Assembly: GCA_003550325.1 (NCBI GenBank)
Contig: QKWP01000648.1
Coordinates: 187,671-251,670, forward strand
DNA: 64,000 nucleotides
Reading direction: 5' to 3'
Source of the DNA: Gigaspora rosea
Lineage: Eukaryota; Glomeromycota; Glomeromycetes; Diversisporales; Gigasporaceae
This document shows positions 11,341 through 23,458 of the stretch, piece by piece. Under the pieces are notes generated by a model that saw only the letters and a list, made by a program, of their open reading frames with translations, was not told where the DNA came from and made no database searches. Made by a program: the position numbers and the translations under genes. Position 1 is the stretch's first letter, and each line of letters opens with the position of its first letter.

Positions 11341-12568
11341 TCACATGATTTGCCGGTAATTCCCCCCGGTTAAAATTAGAAATTTCCTTTTTTTAATAAT
11401 AATTATAACGATAATCAAAATTTTAGCTATCAATTTGCCATTAAAGTATAACACATATTTCCAAATGCTGAAATATTACGTTTTATCTGACTTTGACATA
11501 TATTTAATTAAATAATAATCTTTTGATATCTACAGTATGCCTTGCGTGTATATTTACAAATACAGTATAGCGGATTTCTTGTTAGAATACTTCGTATGAT
11601 CATGTGACTGGTTAGAATTAGCCAATCATATGTGAATATTATCCAACATTCCGTGAAACGCAGAAAATCATCGTCCCTGGACAAAAACAAAGAAAAAAGT
11701 GAAAACCACCAAAATACAAAAATCAGATGTCTAAACCTGTCTCGGAGCATTAATAAAAAATGACGAGAAGGCAATTTTACCTATAAGACACTCTAATCCT
11801 AACCTCTAACTAACCCTTACCCTAATATTAATTAAATAATAAAAAAACATATAAATGCACCTGGCTTTAACGGTCCCTTAAATTTGGATTTACCATTGTC
11901 GGACAACGTTAAAGTATAATAAATACATTTAAGCTTAATTTTAACTAAAATTAAATAATATTAATTACAACCAAATTTAACTAATAGTTTTCCTCACGAC
12001 GGCTGTTTCTATGAGAACTTTGCAATCTCTTAGTACATGTCTGCTGATGTTGGTGAATTATTAGTTGGTGATTAATAAAGCTTGACAAGTAAATTCATTT
12101 TCTGAAATATCTTTAGTTTGTTAGATATATTAAAATTTTCTTTTATTACTCATTCAAAATTCTTTACCAAAATCTTTTGCAGATTGGATGTGCTTACATT
12201 CAAGAAATTTACAAACTGGTACGCTCTTTTTTTTTTTTTTTTAAAAAAAAAAAATATTATTAAAATACTTTATTGAATATTGTCATAAGAATAATTAAAT
12301 TTTAACTGTTTAATTGTTCATTATCTCTAGTAATTTGTAAAATATCCTATTAGATAACTAATTCAAGGTGTGTGATTCCTTGTTGGAAATAATTAGCGAT
12401 GCTCAAAGTTCATCCGTAACCAAAACAGCCTACGTAATGGTGAGCGATAACTTATAGGTAAAAATTTATCTGCATTTTAACATAAAAATATTCTATTATA
12501 TTAGTTAAGGCCACGCAACGTTGATTTTTCGTTTTGTATTACCCGCTGACCCATTTTTTCATTTTTCA

Positions 12569-12600
<32 letters not shown>

Positions 12601-12850
12601 TCCCAATTGTGCCAATTGGTCGATTTTTGACATTTTATTTTTTTCCACTATTCTCATCCGGTGTCACCAAATGGAGACGTAATTGTCCGATAGGACTGAC
12701 GGAAAAAATATACTGCCGACCCAATTTTTTGATCCCAAGTTGTGCAAAATGAAAAATTAACCTTGAATAACCTTAGATGTGAACATTATTCTATTAATTT
12801 GCAGTAAATCAAAAAAAAAAAAAAATCCACCCAAGTTTTCAGATTCCATG
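11341..12850. other. Intergenic, AT-rich, with MITE-like debris and microsatellite
   Basis: Contains text resembling the interior of the alpha MITE (about 11640-11830: GTGAAAACCACC, degenerate CCTAAC units), poly-T and poly-A runs at 12228-12255, and a (TA)n microsatellite at about 12568-12597. Possible exon-like fragments near 12180-12225 and 12360-12440 could not be supported. Confidence 0.4.
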
Positions 12851-12872
12851 TAATGAAACCGAAAAATCAACT

Positions 12873-14650
12873 TTGCGTGGCCCAATACTATTATATATAA
12901 AATTAGATTTGCAATATCTCGAATATCTTGATGTCATGAACTGTCGGATTCGAGATCGTACGCTACCATTCTTTAAAGGTTTGATTATTTATCTATTTTT
13001 TCAGTATATGTATTATCTTACAAAATCAAATATTAAAGTATTGATGCAAAAATTTAAACTTTAGTGAACTAAGAACATTATATTTAACAAAGACAAAGGC
13101 GACTATGAATTGCCTGCGTATTCTTTTCGCAGGCTGTGCCTTTGACTACTTTGGAAGATTTAAACTTATCATACTGTCCCTATGTTGGAGGGAAAAGTTT
13201 TTGCGGACTTGCAGCCTAAATACCTATAGTAAAAATAAATTTTAATCAAAATCTTCAATTATATGAAGCCGATATTATTTTTTCTGTTTTATATATAACA
13301 ATATTACTTCAACGCCTCAATCTTGATAGTGTATAGTTAACACCTCCGCTTGTACCGGTAAAACCTTCGAATATTCGAAATTTAAAAGTATTGAATCTAT
13401 CTAGGATTCAACTTTGTGATCAAGATGTAATGTAAACTATATGTCAATGTAAAAACATGATTGAGCTTAGATTAATAGAAATAGTCGGCATTGGGCAATT
13501 TGGGTAGAAATGGATGACCAAAGGTAAGAAAAAGTTATTGTCTTGAACATTTACTTAAATAATCATATTTAAAGTTTTAAATAATCAACTTTACATTTAT
13601 AGAGTTCAAATCTCTTATCTTCATTAATTACCCGAATCGAGAAGAAGAATTGGGCGATATATTGTAAGACTTTTCTGGCAAATTTTATTTGGTTTTTAGG
13701 TATTGCTGTTTTGTTTAAGGTGTGGCTTTGATCTTACTTTATGTTCTTATAGAATTACCATTGATAAGGATGGTTTTATAAATATAACCGATTCGGGAAT
13801 TATGCATCTTGCAGGAGCTAAGAGGTTAGTTTTTATAAATGAATTTTCATTTTAGTTAATTATTCCGAGTTATTAAAAGTGACTTATTTATTTCAGTCTT
13901 ACTTTCCTATCCTTGTCTGGTATGAATTAGAATGTCTGCCCTAAAAGGTATTTAATGTTATAAAATTTGTAAAGTTATCATCATAAGATTCACAACCATT
14001 AATATTTATATGCCCATTAATATTAAGTTTATATGCATCTGTAGATTTGGAGAATTTTGTTGAATTATTTCTGGATCGAACCTTAATTACGGATGCCGGC
14101 ATTGTTTATCTAGACGGTATTGTATTCATGATACATTTTATTACAAATATTTTAATACCATACAAAAATTTTATTAATATCCAGACAAATTCTTAAATAG
14201 GCCTGCACGAACTTACTCACCTTAGTTTAAACAAAACACGTATCAAGAATGCGCATTGTCTACAATCTGTAAATCTACATTTGCAATTAAAATATCCTCA
14301 TGTTGGATATACGCGCGTTGCTGATAAAGGAGCAAGAGAATTAAGAGGTAAATATCATATCTTTTCTACGCATGTACGACTTTCTCATTAATTTTAATTG
14401 ATATTATTTTTATGGTGGTTTACCACATTTGTCCTTCTTGAATTTGGATTTTACTCAAGTATCTTTGTCGTGTCGTAATATTTTAGCTGGTAAGAAAACA
14501 TCAAACTTTTAAATCGCTTATGTAAAAAATTTATAACGCAAAATTTTTAAACAAAATTTCTTTTATTCTTTTGATATTCCTTCACTTCAACCAGTTCGCT
14601 TTAATGAATTATCAAAGAAGTTTGCGAGGATGAATATATGATGTTTAAAA
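12873..14650 (+). pseudogene. Multi-exon leucine-rich-repeat gene, unit B, broken
   Basis: Paralogue of the LRR gene at 5985-7666, with the same exon order. It keeps an extra upstream exon reading LDLQYLEYLDVMNC and RDRTLPFFKG (about 12900-12978). Damage: the LEDLNLSYC exon has lost two bases before the LEDL codons (near 13146). The same in-frame TAG seen in unit A is present at 13334-13336. The last exon has small deletions, so the DIPSL-PVR frame ends early. The following exon keeps LKVLNLSRIQLCDQD in frame, where unit A has lost a base. So the two copies carry one shared and several private lesions. Role by family: LRR protein-binding scaffold; no F-box seen. Confidence 0.6.
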
Positions 14651-14659
14651 AAAAGCCTA

Positions 14660-15272
14660 CACGTATTTGCATGTTGAAATTCTCTGGTCATATGTATAAA
14701 TGCTAAGCATATATTTAATATTGTTTAGAGCATTAAAATTGTATTAGACTTTTAGCAGCCTTCTGCAAATAAATTATAGTATAATGATGATTGTATTTAC
14801 GAAGCACCACTTTTGCAATTACTATTAAACTACTTGTAACAAGAATATGCTGTAACTTTTTTTGTGACGATCCCTCTGTCTTTAATAAATTTCAGCAAGT
14901 TTATTATCCTATTTTATAGATCTATTACGAGGCATCTCCCTCCATCATTAAGCAACACTAGCCATTCCAAGTCAACAGCTTAAATTATTAGCTGGATATT
15001 TTTTGGTTAATAAGTGACTACGACTTCATTTAATAAAATTTTGGTTCTGTTGCACTAAAATACAAATACGCATTCTTGCACACATACTTGAAATTATTTA
15101 AAATTACATTTTTGATACAACAATATAGGCAACTAATGAGCTAATCAAAAACGTAACTATTGACGTAGCTTTTGTGTCACTTTGATCAAACATTAAATGT
15201 CCTCCGTTACGCTCCAGACAATTAAAGTTTTATCTTATTAGAGATTGAATTTTTTTTCTTACTTTAAAAAAA
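14660..15272. other. Spacer between LRR and kinase pseudogenes, unit B
   Basis: Homologous to 7667-8160, with an extra block around 14940-15060 (TTAAGCAACACTAGCC then AACAGCTTAAATTATTAG) absent from unit A. No coding signal. Confidence 0.4.
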
Positions 15273-16730
15273 ATGGACTCTAAACAACTTTTTACACTCG
15301 GATACAACTATCAATTTGGTATTGGTGTTGAGAAAGACGAAAAGAAAGCTTTTGAATATTATATGCAAGCAGCTGAGTTAGGAGATTCAAGTGCGATGCA
15401 AAATGTTAGTCTTTATGGGACTGGAGTAGAAATAAATTATCAGAAATCATTTGAATATTGTAAGAGATCCGCTGATTTGGGTAATGCTTATGGAATGTGT
15501 AGTGTTGGTAATCGTTATAAGCAAGGACAGGGAGTCGCTCAAGATCAAAATAAAGCATTTGAATACTATGAAAAATCGGCCAATATTGGTATTAAAGAGG
15601 CAATGTATAATGTTGCTCGATGCTATCGGAACGGTATTGGTACAAAGAGAGATATTCAAAGTGCAAATTATTGGTTTACGAAATGTAAAAGTCTTTTGAA
15701 AACTAATAAATCACCCGATCATATCAATCCTGAACTTAAGAGGATATTAGACGATGAGAGATTTAAATTATCTTGGATTGATTATAAAGAGCTCAAAGTT
15801 ATCAGAGAATTAGGAAACTGAGGATTCGCAACCGTGTATAGTGCAAATTGGTTTGATAGAATTAATAATACGTGGAGTGTTGTTGCACTTAAAGTAATTC
15901 ATAGTTCAAATGAAAATGAGCAAGAGTTTATCCAGGAATTGAAGAATTATTGCGAAATTGGTTATGAAAATCCTTCATTCTTGAACTGTAATGGAGTATC
16001 AAGAAATGATGATGGTGATTATATTATTGTTATGCAGATTGCAGGAAACGGTTCGTTACGACAAAACCTTGTAGAAGTATCACAATTGGAATGGAAGGAT
16101 AAATTGAATATCTTGAACGGTATAGCTTTTGATCTTGAGTCGATTCATTCGCAAGAACTCGTTCATAGAGATTTACACAGCGGAAATATTTTACAAGAAG
16201 ATGCTTTGCAATACGCATATATTACTGATCTTGGACTTACTAAAAATGAAAAAGACGGAAAAATTTGTGGTATTATTCCATATATAGCACCTGAAGTTTT
16301 AGTTGGTCAACCGTATACTAAAGCATCAGATATTTACAGTCTTGGAGTTATCATGACAGAGATTTCGACCGGACAAAGAGCATTTGATGGAATTCCGTTT
16401 GATAATTAACTTGTATCAAAAATTATCGATGGATCAAGACCTAAATGTTTAGGACCAGATTGTTACATTAAATTAGCTATGAAATGTATGGATAAAGAAT
16501 TTGATAAACGACCTACTGCAACAGAAATTAATGAAATAATCACACGATGGTTAGATGAAATAGATCAGGAAGACGATAATGAAATCAAAAAACAACCAAA
16601 TAAACAAATACATTCACATGAAGTATATACTAGCAAGATATATTATACGAAAAAATTTTCCGAATATATTAGTAAATCGATTGATGTAGTAGAAATCGCG
16701 AGTAATTTCTCAAATTTAGATTTAAATTAA
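15273..16730 (+). pseudogene. Sel1-repeat protein kinase, unit B, two nonsense codons
   Basis: Close paralogue of the kinase at 8161 and colinear over its whole length. The Sel1 region (frame 15273-15821) starts MDSKQLFTLGYNYQFGIGV. It has lost three residues (CYY) in the second repeat without breaking the frame. The glycine loop is destroyed: where the intact gene has GKGGF, this copy reads GN, stop (TGA at 15819-15821), GF. The same frame resumes through HRDLHSGN, DLGLT and APE. It stops again at TAA 16407-16409, where the intact gene has a tyrosine codon (DDYL), and resumes for the C-terminal tail. The acidic linker FLEDDKIK is deleted in frame. Both stops are single-codon changes, so inactivation looks recent. 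A product ending at residue 182 would be a Sel1-only protein. Confidence 0.85.
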
Positions 16731-17345
16731 ACTAGCGTCATCAATTACATTTAAATAGGGTAAGAAGCAATTTTTATAAACGCAGTTAAGAAAAATCATC
16801 AAATCAACTCGAACAAATAAGAAATAAATACTAATTTGGTTTATAGTTGTAAATACTATTATTAAGGTCGTCAAGCACCACAATCATTGAGTCAAAAAGT
16901 GTCGGAAAAAATTTTATTTAGCGGAAATTATTTAATATAGATTATCATTAAAATGATTATGCGTAACTTAATAAAGCTTATTACGTAATAAAATCATTTT
17001 TTATTATTATTAATGAAAGATATTAATTGTGTTTTTCATTTTAATCAAACAAACTTTTTAAAACAATCCTCCTTCTTTTTTATATTTTTTACAATCAATA
17101 AAGTATTCACAGGTATCGTTCAAGCAACTTTGCCTTGATCTTCATTCTTGACATCAACAAATTACTATTTTACATTTCGTATTAATAAACTTTTATGAAA
17201 ATAAAAAATCGGGAAGCCCAAATTACAATAACAATATATTTGTAATTTTGATGACGAATTTGATAAAAAATCAATAACAGATAAGGACCGTTCAAGTATC
17301 GATTTCAATGTTTATTTGGATTGATCATAATAAATTAGCATTAGT
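16731..17345. repeat. Conserved 3' flank of the kinase module, copy B (truncated)
   Basis: Matches 9658-10260 and 19993-20840, including GTCAAAAAGTGTCGGAA and the GACCGTTCAAGTATCGATTT block. Homology stops around 17345, where sequence leading to an unrelated broken gene begins. Confidence 0.65.
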
Positions 17346-17557
17346 ACTAATCACATCGAAAGAACCAAGCATCACCCAAAAATCAGTTACGTTTTAAACT
17401 CAATTAAATCAATTTTATAGTACCAATAATTCAATTTGTAATGACGATTAATATTTACATTTTGATTAATAATCAATAAAGATAACTATTTTTAATAAAG
17501 CGATAAAACTGTTCCGAATATATTATATTTATTATTATTATTTTTTTTTTACTTACA

Positions 17558-18276
17558 ATGGATCTTTTATACTGTAATTCGTGCAGAACACACAAAGCAC
17601 CAGAAATCTTTGGCGACAAAAAAACTTGCTCTGAATGTTTAATACGTGTTAAAGAAAGTAAAAAGCGAAAATATAAAGAAAGTTATACTACTTCACCTAA
17701 TTCTAAGGAAACATTATTGATGTCGATAACATTATTAATGTAGTTTATGAGGCTCTTACAAATGTAGAAGATATCGATGAAAACTTAGAAAGTAATCATA
17801 AATTTTATTTTGAGCAAGCAATTAGTTTGGACACATTAATTAGCGAAATTCCATTAGATGTAGAAAAAGATAAATATGAACATTATATCGCAAATAAAAT
17901 TGCTATGTTGAACAAGGAGACGGTTATGATTATGTATATCATACCAAGACTAATTCACAAAAAACAAATATAAAAACGTTTTATTACTGGTGTAACTGTC
18001 GTGAGGAACTTGTCTCAAAACGTCAAAAGCATAGTGATATTTCTAAACAACGAAATACAGAATTCGATATGCTGCGAAGGTCTTCTTTAATTGCAATTAA
18101 TTTGGCAAATAATTATGCAAATATTAAACTTAGCCACAGACAACTTCATCAAAGACCAAGATACAATTCTGTATCAGAACAGGTTAAGCAATATATAAGT
18201 GAGAATTTAGTGTTTAAGACATCAGAGCTACACCGTGAGATTATATCCAAAAAACTTGATGGATTTAAAGGTACTG
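17558..18276 (+). pseudogene. Broken gene of a multicopy fungal family with N-terminal zinc-ribbon-like CxxC pairs
   Basis: Starts MDLLYCNSCRTHKAPEIF and continues with KKTCSECL, giving two CxxC pairs about 20 residues apart that suggest a small zinc ribbon. The frame shifts near 17703 (the acidic segment EDIDENLESNHKFYF continues in another frame) and again near 17910. From there one frame reads DGYDYVYH, FYYWCNCREELVSKRQKHSD and LSHRQLHQRPRYNSV, ending about GFKG at a GT that looks like a splice donor. The C-x-C...H..H arrangement recalls the FAR1/WRKY-GCM1-type N-terminal domain associated with Mutator-like transposases. That is tentative, from recall of similar Glomeromycotina proteins. 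No transposase core follows. Confidence 0.55.
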
Positions 18277-19127
18277 TTTATTTATTTTATTATTCAAGTT
18301 ATTTATATAATATATATTTGTTTTTACATATTGTAACGAATAATTTTTCCTTCGTCTCCTCATTTCGTATTTGTATAATTCTTTAAGTTGTCACCTACCT
18401 TCCATAATTATACCATCATAGTGTAAAATGTAAAATGCCTATTCAAAAATTAACTAATCTGTTATCATTATATTTAACCAAATAATAATAAATACAATAT
18501 TAAATTGGTATGTTTATGGATCTGGTCATCCATTCCATACTGGTTTTTAATTCTGATTATTTGGTTCGATTTTCAGATTATCACATGGTCACCGAGCAAC
18601 AACATGATGGTCTCGATCTTTTTTTTTTTAATCTTGATAATGAACTCATTTAACGGGCTAATTATTTTCTGCTGATAAAAAATTGAGTTCCAATCTAATG
18701 TAATAGATTCTGATAATAATAAATACGTATTTATTAATGATAAATTTAAGTAGTTCTATATGTTTATTTAATCTTTTTTTTTAATTATGCATGGATAAAT
18801 ATATTTTTATTTCGTTATAATTGAATTGATCTTTTTTGTTTTATTCAATATACTTGAATCAATTGTTTTTTTTTATTTTTATTCATTATACTTGCTTATT
18901 GCAACCTTTTTCTTCAATTCTTTCAAAAATATAGTTTCACGATTCATGAATCAAATATTAGAAGTTTTCAATAAAAGAAAAAATAAGCGACATTTAATTG
19001 ATATAAATGCTATAACGGGTGTTTAAATTTAAAATTATAGATCTTTGGTGTAGCAAATTGTTTAAATAATGGATAGCCAATACCTTCAAAATTTTTCAAA
19101 TGTTACAGCAAAAGAGCAAGAGAGAAA
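18277..19127. other. Non-coding AT-rich stretch
   Basis: No supported gene. Bases about 18560-18720 share a repeat with 40890-41045: GATGGTC...GATC, then GATAATGAACTC and ATTTTCTGCTGAT-like text. Open frames here are low-complexity. Confidence 0.4.
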
Positions 19128-19992
19128 ACGTGGATTGGTGCTGCACCTAAATTGATTAGTAATTCAAACGAAAATGAGCAAGAATTTATCCAGGAATTGA
19201 AGAATTACTGTGAAATTGGTCATGAGAATCCTTCATTCTTGAACTTTTATGGAGTGGCAAGAAATGATGATGAAGATTATATTATTGTCATGAAGATTGC
19301 ATCAAATGGTTCGTTGCGACAAAACCTTGTAGAAGTATCACAATTGGAATGGAAGGATAAATTGAACATTTTGAACGGCATAGCTATTGATCTTGAGTCG
19401 ATTCATTCGCAAGAACTCGTTCACAGAGATTTACACAGCGGGAATATTTTGCAAGGAGATATTTTGCAAAAAGCATATATCACTGATCTTGGACTTTCAA
19501 AAAATGAAAAGGAAGGAAAAATTTGTGGTATTCTTCCATATATAGCACCTGAGGTTTTGTTGGTCAACCGTATACTAAAGCATCAGATATTTACAGTCTT
19601 GGAGTCATCATGACAGAGATTTCGACCGGACTAAGAGCATTTGATGGAATTCCGTTTGATGATTATCTTATATCAAAATCATCGATGGATCAAGACCTAA
19701 ACGTTTAGGACCTGATTGCTATATTAAATTAACTACGAAATGTATGGATAAAGAATTTAATAAACGACCTACTGCAACAGAAATTATTGACATAATCACA
19801 CGATGGTTAGATGAAATAGATCAGGCAGACGATAATGAAACCAAAAAACAATTTTTGGAAGATGATAAGATTAAACCAGAACCGAATAAACAAATACATT
19901 CACATGAAGTGTATACTAGCAAGATATATAATACTCAAAAATTTTCCGAATATATTAGCAAATCTATTAGTATTGTAGAAAATTTCGAGTAA
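19128..19992 (+). pseudogene. Sel1-type protein kinase, unit C, 5'-truncated and frameshifted
   Basis: Homology to the kinase at 8161 begins abruptly inside the kinase domain, just before the VALK strand. The Sel1 repeats and glycine loop are absent and replaced by unrelated sequence. The readable part from 19152 includes EFIQELKNYCEIGHENPSF, HRDLHSGN, DLGLS and APEVL. One base is missing right after APEVL (near 19560), sending the frame into a stop at 19613. A second base is missing near 19677. The original frame returns from about 19744 to the stop at 19992 (FNKRPTATEI to SIVENFE). It cannot encode a working kinase. The 3' half resembles the unit A gene more than unit B, because it keeps FLEDDKIKPEP. 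Confidence 0.85.
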
Positions 19993-21960
19993 TTTCTCAA
20001 ATTTAAAAATTAAATTAAACTAGTGTCACCAATCACATTTAAACAGGGTAAGAAACAATTTCTATAAACGCAGTTAAGAAAAATCATCAAATCTAAATAA
20101 GAAATAAATACTAATTTGGTTTATAAGGTTGTAAATACTATTATTAAGGTCGTCAAGCACCACAATTATTGAGTCAAAAAGTGTCGGAATATAAAGTTTA
20201 TTTAGCGGAAAATATTTAAAATTATCATTAAAATGATTATGCGTAACTTAGTAAAACTTATTACGTAATAAAATTATTGTCGCAGCTGATGCTGAAAACG
20301 GCTGATGCTGAAATTTGGGATCTCGATTTGAAACTATAAGACCTGCTAAAATCCACAAATACTCTTTAAATATCAAATCTACTCCCAAACCTCACTCTAA
20401 ACCTATAAGACAAAAACAAAAAAATCACCACAAAAAAATTTTAAAATTTCATATCAAAGTAGGTCAAAATTTCGGCATCAGCCGTTTTCAGCATCAGCTG
20501 CGACAATTATTTTTTATTAGTGAAAGATATTAATTGTGCTTTCATTTTATCAACAAACTTTTTACAATAATCCTCCTTTTTTTATACCTTTTACAATCAA
20601 TAAAGTATTCAAAGGTATCGTTCAAGCAACTTTACTGGATCTTCATACTTGACATCAACAAATTACTATTTTAATTTTCGTATTAATAAACTTTTATGAA
20701 AATAAAAAATCGAGAAGCCCAAATTACAATAACAATATATTTATAATTTTGATGACGAATTTGATAAATAAAAAAATAATAACAGATAAGGACCGTTCAA
20801 TTATCGATTTCAATGTTTATTTAGATTGAACATAATAAATGAGCATTAGTACGATCACTTACTAGTCGCATCGAAAATGATGCTTGAGAATATTTCAATT
20901 ACGCATAAATCTCATACTTGTTATAATCACTTGCTAAACACATTAAAGCCAGGGAGTTGAAAATGCATACACATGTACTGTACGTATGAGTGCAATTATC
21001 CATATCCTTATTTCCACTTATTGCCACTGTTGTTTAATGTTTTGTTCATTAGTAATTGTCATTTATCATGTTGTGCAATAAATAATATTAAAAGGATATG
21101 ACTACCGCAATATGCATTTTTCATAATTTAGAAATTAATAATATCATAATATCATTATCAATTCACTTAAATTTAAATCAAATAATTGATAATTATAAAG
21201 CATTAACGTAAAATTGCTGCATCAGAATTGCTACATCAATACTTGAAAATTTAATTTAAAATGAAATTTAAGCAGTAAATGAAAAATTAATAATTGTTTT
21301 ACAGTAAATAATCATTATAATTACCGGTACGTATCATATTAAATTAATGCGTATAAAATAATTAATATTTATGGATTAAATAACTAATCAATGTTAAAGC
21401 TGTGAATGCAAATAAAATGAACCTAAATACACGTAGTAATATAATCGTAGTAATATACACTTAGTAATGTTCATGATCAATTAAGATCAAATAGTAAAAT
21501 AAGCATGAACTTGAATAGCTAATTTTAAACAATAAACAAGAAGAAATGATACTTTAATTCAAAATTTATTTAATTAGTCAGAAAGTGCCAGACTAGACTA
21601 GTCCTTACTACACTTGTTAATGAATAATATTAAACACAGTTGAGTATATGAAATGTTTGAGTTCTGAATCCTCGCATACTATTTTGAGGCGCGTGATTTT
21701 CTAAACAACGTCCATGCTAGTTTTTTCGCGAAAATACGGTATATTTTTTTATTAAATTTTATCTATACTCTTAAAAGCCCTTCCTAAACCCCAACCCTAA
21801 ATATACACTCTAATTGAAAATTTTGTGTTAAAAAGTTTTATATTTAAAATATAAAACTTGGAAAAATCTAAAAAACACACTTAAAATTTAGATAAAATTT
21901 TACACGGTTCCTATTTTTGACAGGCGTTTTGAATTTTTAAATTTTGAGCAAATATCACGG
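19993..21960. repeat. Conserved 3' flank of the kinase module, copy C (with MITE insertion)
   Basis: Colinear with 9658-11340 apart from the MITE at 20279-20504. Its right part (from about 21396) is also colinear with 35578 onward, so the segment C duplication runs into the palindromic satellite and the small membrane-protein gene. Confidence 0.7.
20279..20504. mobile_element. 226-bp MITE with repeated GCTGATGCTGAAA termini
   Basis: Ends are GTCGCAGCTGATGCTGAAAA and its inverse TTTTCAGCATCAGCTGCGAC. The inverted repeat continues through a second copy of GCTGATGC. Flanked by AATTATT at 20272-20278 and 20505-20511. The paralogous flanks of units A and B lack the insert, giving an empty site. 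The 72-codon open frame inside (20315-20533) is not a gene. Confidence 0.85.
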
Positions 21961-23010
21961 TCAAATTCAATCATTTTTTTATCTGAATTTATGAATTCAT
22001 AGAATTCAAATGAAAAAAAGGTCAATGAATTTTGCCTGAAATATCTTCGTTTAAAGTTTAAAAAAAAATTTATATTTTTATTTTGATAAGCGCTTTGAAC
22101 TTTGAATAAATCTAATTTGAAATTTTTTTTATTTGAATTCTATGAATTCATAGGATTAAAAACAAAAGTTCATAAATTTGGGCCGGTAATTGCTGAAATA
22201 TTTTAAAATTTAAAGAAATTTGATATTTTGTTTGATAGGCATTTTGAACTTTTTTTTTTTTATTTGAATTCTATGAATCTATAGAATTTAGATTAAAAAA
22301 GTTTCATTAAATTTGATTTAATAGTCTCTAAGCTATCTTTGTTAAGTTTAAAAGAATTTTTATTCTGTATAGAGGTATGAATAATAGATTTGAGAATAAA
22401 CATAAGTGTTTTTTTTTTAAACAATTTTACCTAGAAATTTAATTTTTAGATATAGTAGTTATATATAAATATTCTTTATTATAAAACACACCTATGGTGA
22501 CTTTGCTCCTATCATTCATATGTTTTTATGATATCTCTGCAAACACCATGTCAAGTTCGATGAACTTGTTTTTTTTTTATTTTAATACTATAAACTGTAG
22601 AATTCAAATAAACAAAAAGTTCATTTAATTTCGCCTGGTGTTCGCTGAGATATCTTCACTCAAAGTTTAGAAAAAAAAATTTTTTTTTGACAGTTGACTC
22701 GTTTTGATAGATGTTATAAATTTTCTTAAAATTTTAAGATATCTTAGTGAATACCAAGTCAAATTCGATGAAATTTTTTTGACATGAATTCATAAGATTT
22801 AAATAAAATCAAATTAGACTCAATGGTGCTGAGATATCAATTTGTTTTCTAGATTTTTTAAATTTTTTTTTTAAAACTTTGAACAAGCTACCCAACAACT
22901 GACAGGCCAAATTTGATGAACTTTTTTAATTTAAATTCTATGAATCTATAGAATGTAAATCAAAAATTTATTTAATTTGATCTAGTAGTTGCTGAGACTA
23001 TATTTTAAAA
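21960..23010. repeat. Palindromic ~190-bp satellite family, locus 1 (degenerate)
   Basis: Repeated blocks contain GAATTCTATGAATTCATAGA-like centres flanked by inverted AAGTTCATCAAATTTG and GATATCTT motifs. The same family is at 36090-37150 (the duplicated copy of this locus) and at 52690-55380. Confidence 0.65.
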
Positions 23011-23458
23011 AGAAAATATTCTGCAGGGAGCTTGAATCCTCATTTTTTTAAAAAATTAATTAGTGCCCAAGATACTTTGCTTAAAACAGAGTACTGTATT
23101 TGGATACAGTTTATATGGAAAGTTAATACAATATCTGATATCAGATATTCAAGAAAGATGTTGGTGAAAACGATTTCACCAATTTCACCAATTTCATCAA
23201 TTTCATCAATATTGATGAAATAATTTCACCAGCATTTTAGTGAATAATTCTCGAGTTCTGGTCATGAAGGATTAATGTATGGGAACTGTAAACAATATTA
23301 AAGGTAATTAATGGTAATTAACTAAGGTTTTATCAGTACATGAAGACACTCTGACAAAAATTTTCAGAATTAAATTAATTAAATTGCAAATAATTAAAAT
23401 TTTTATTGTATTTATTATAAAGGCTATAACAAATCTTGAACCAGTAAAGTTTAAAATA

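Noticed and set aside
15273-16730. Reading unit B as two or three separate genes
   Set aside because: All pieces share one frame and align end to end with the intact kinase; the gaps are single stop codons.
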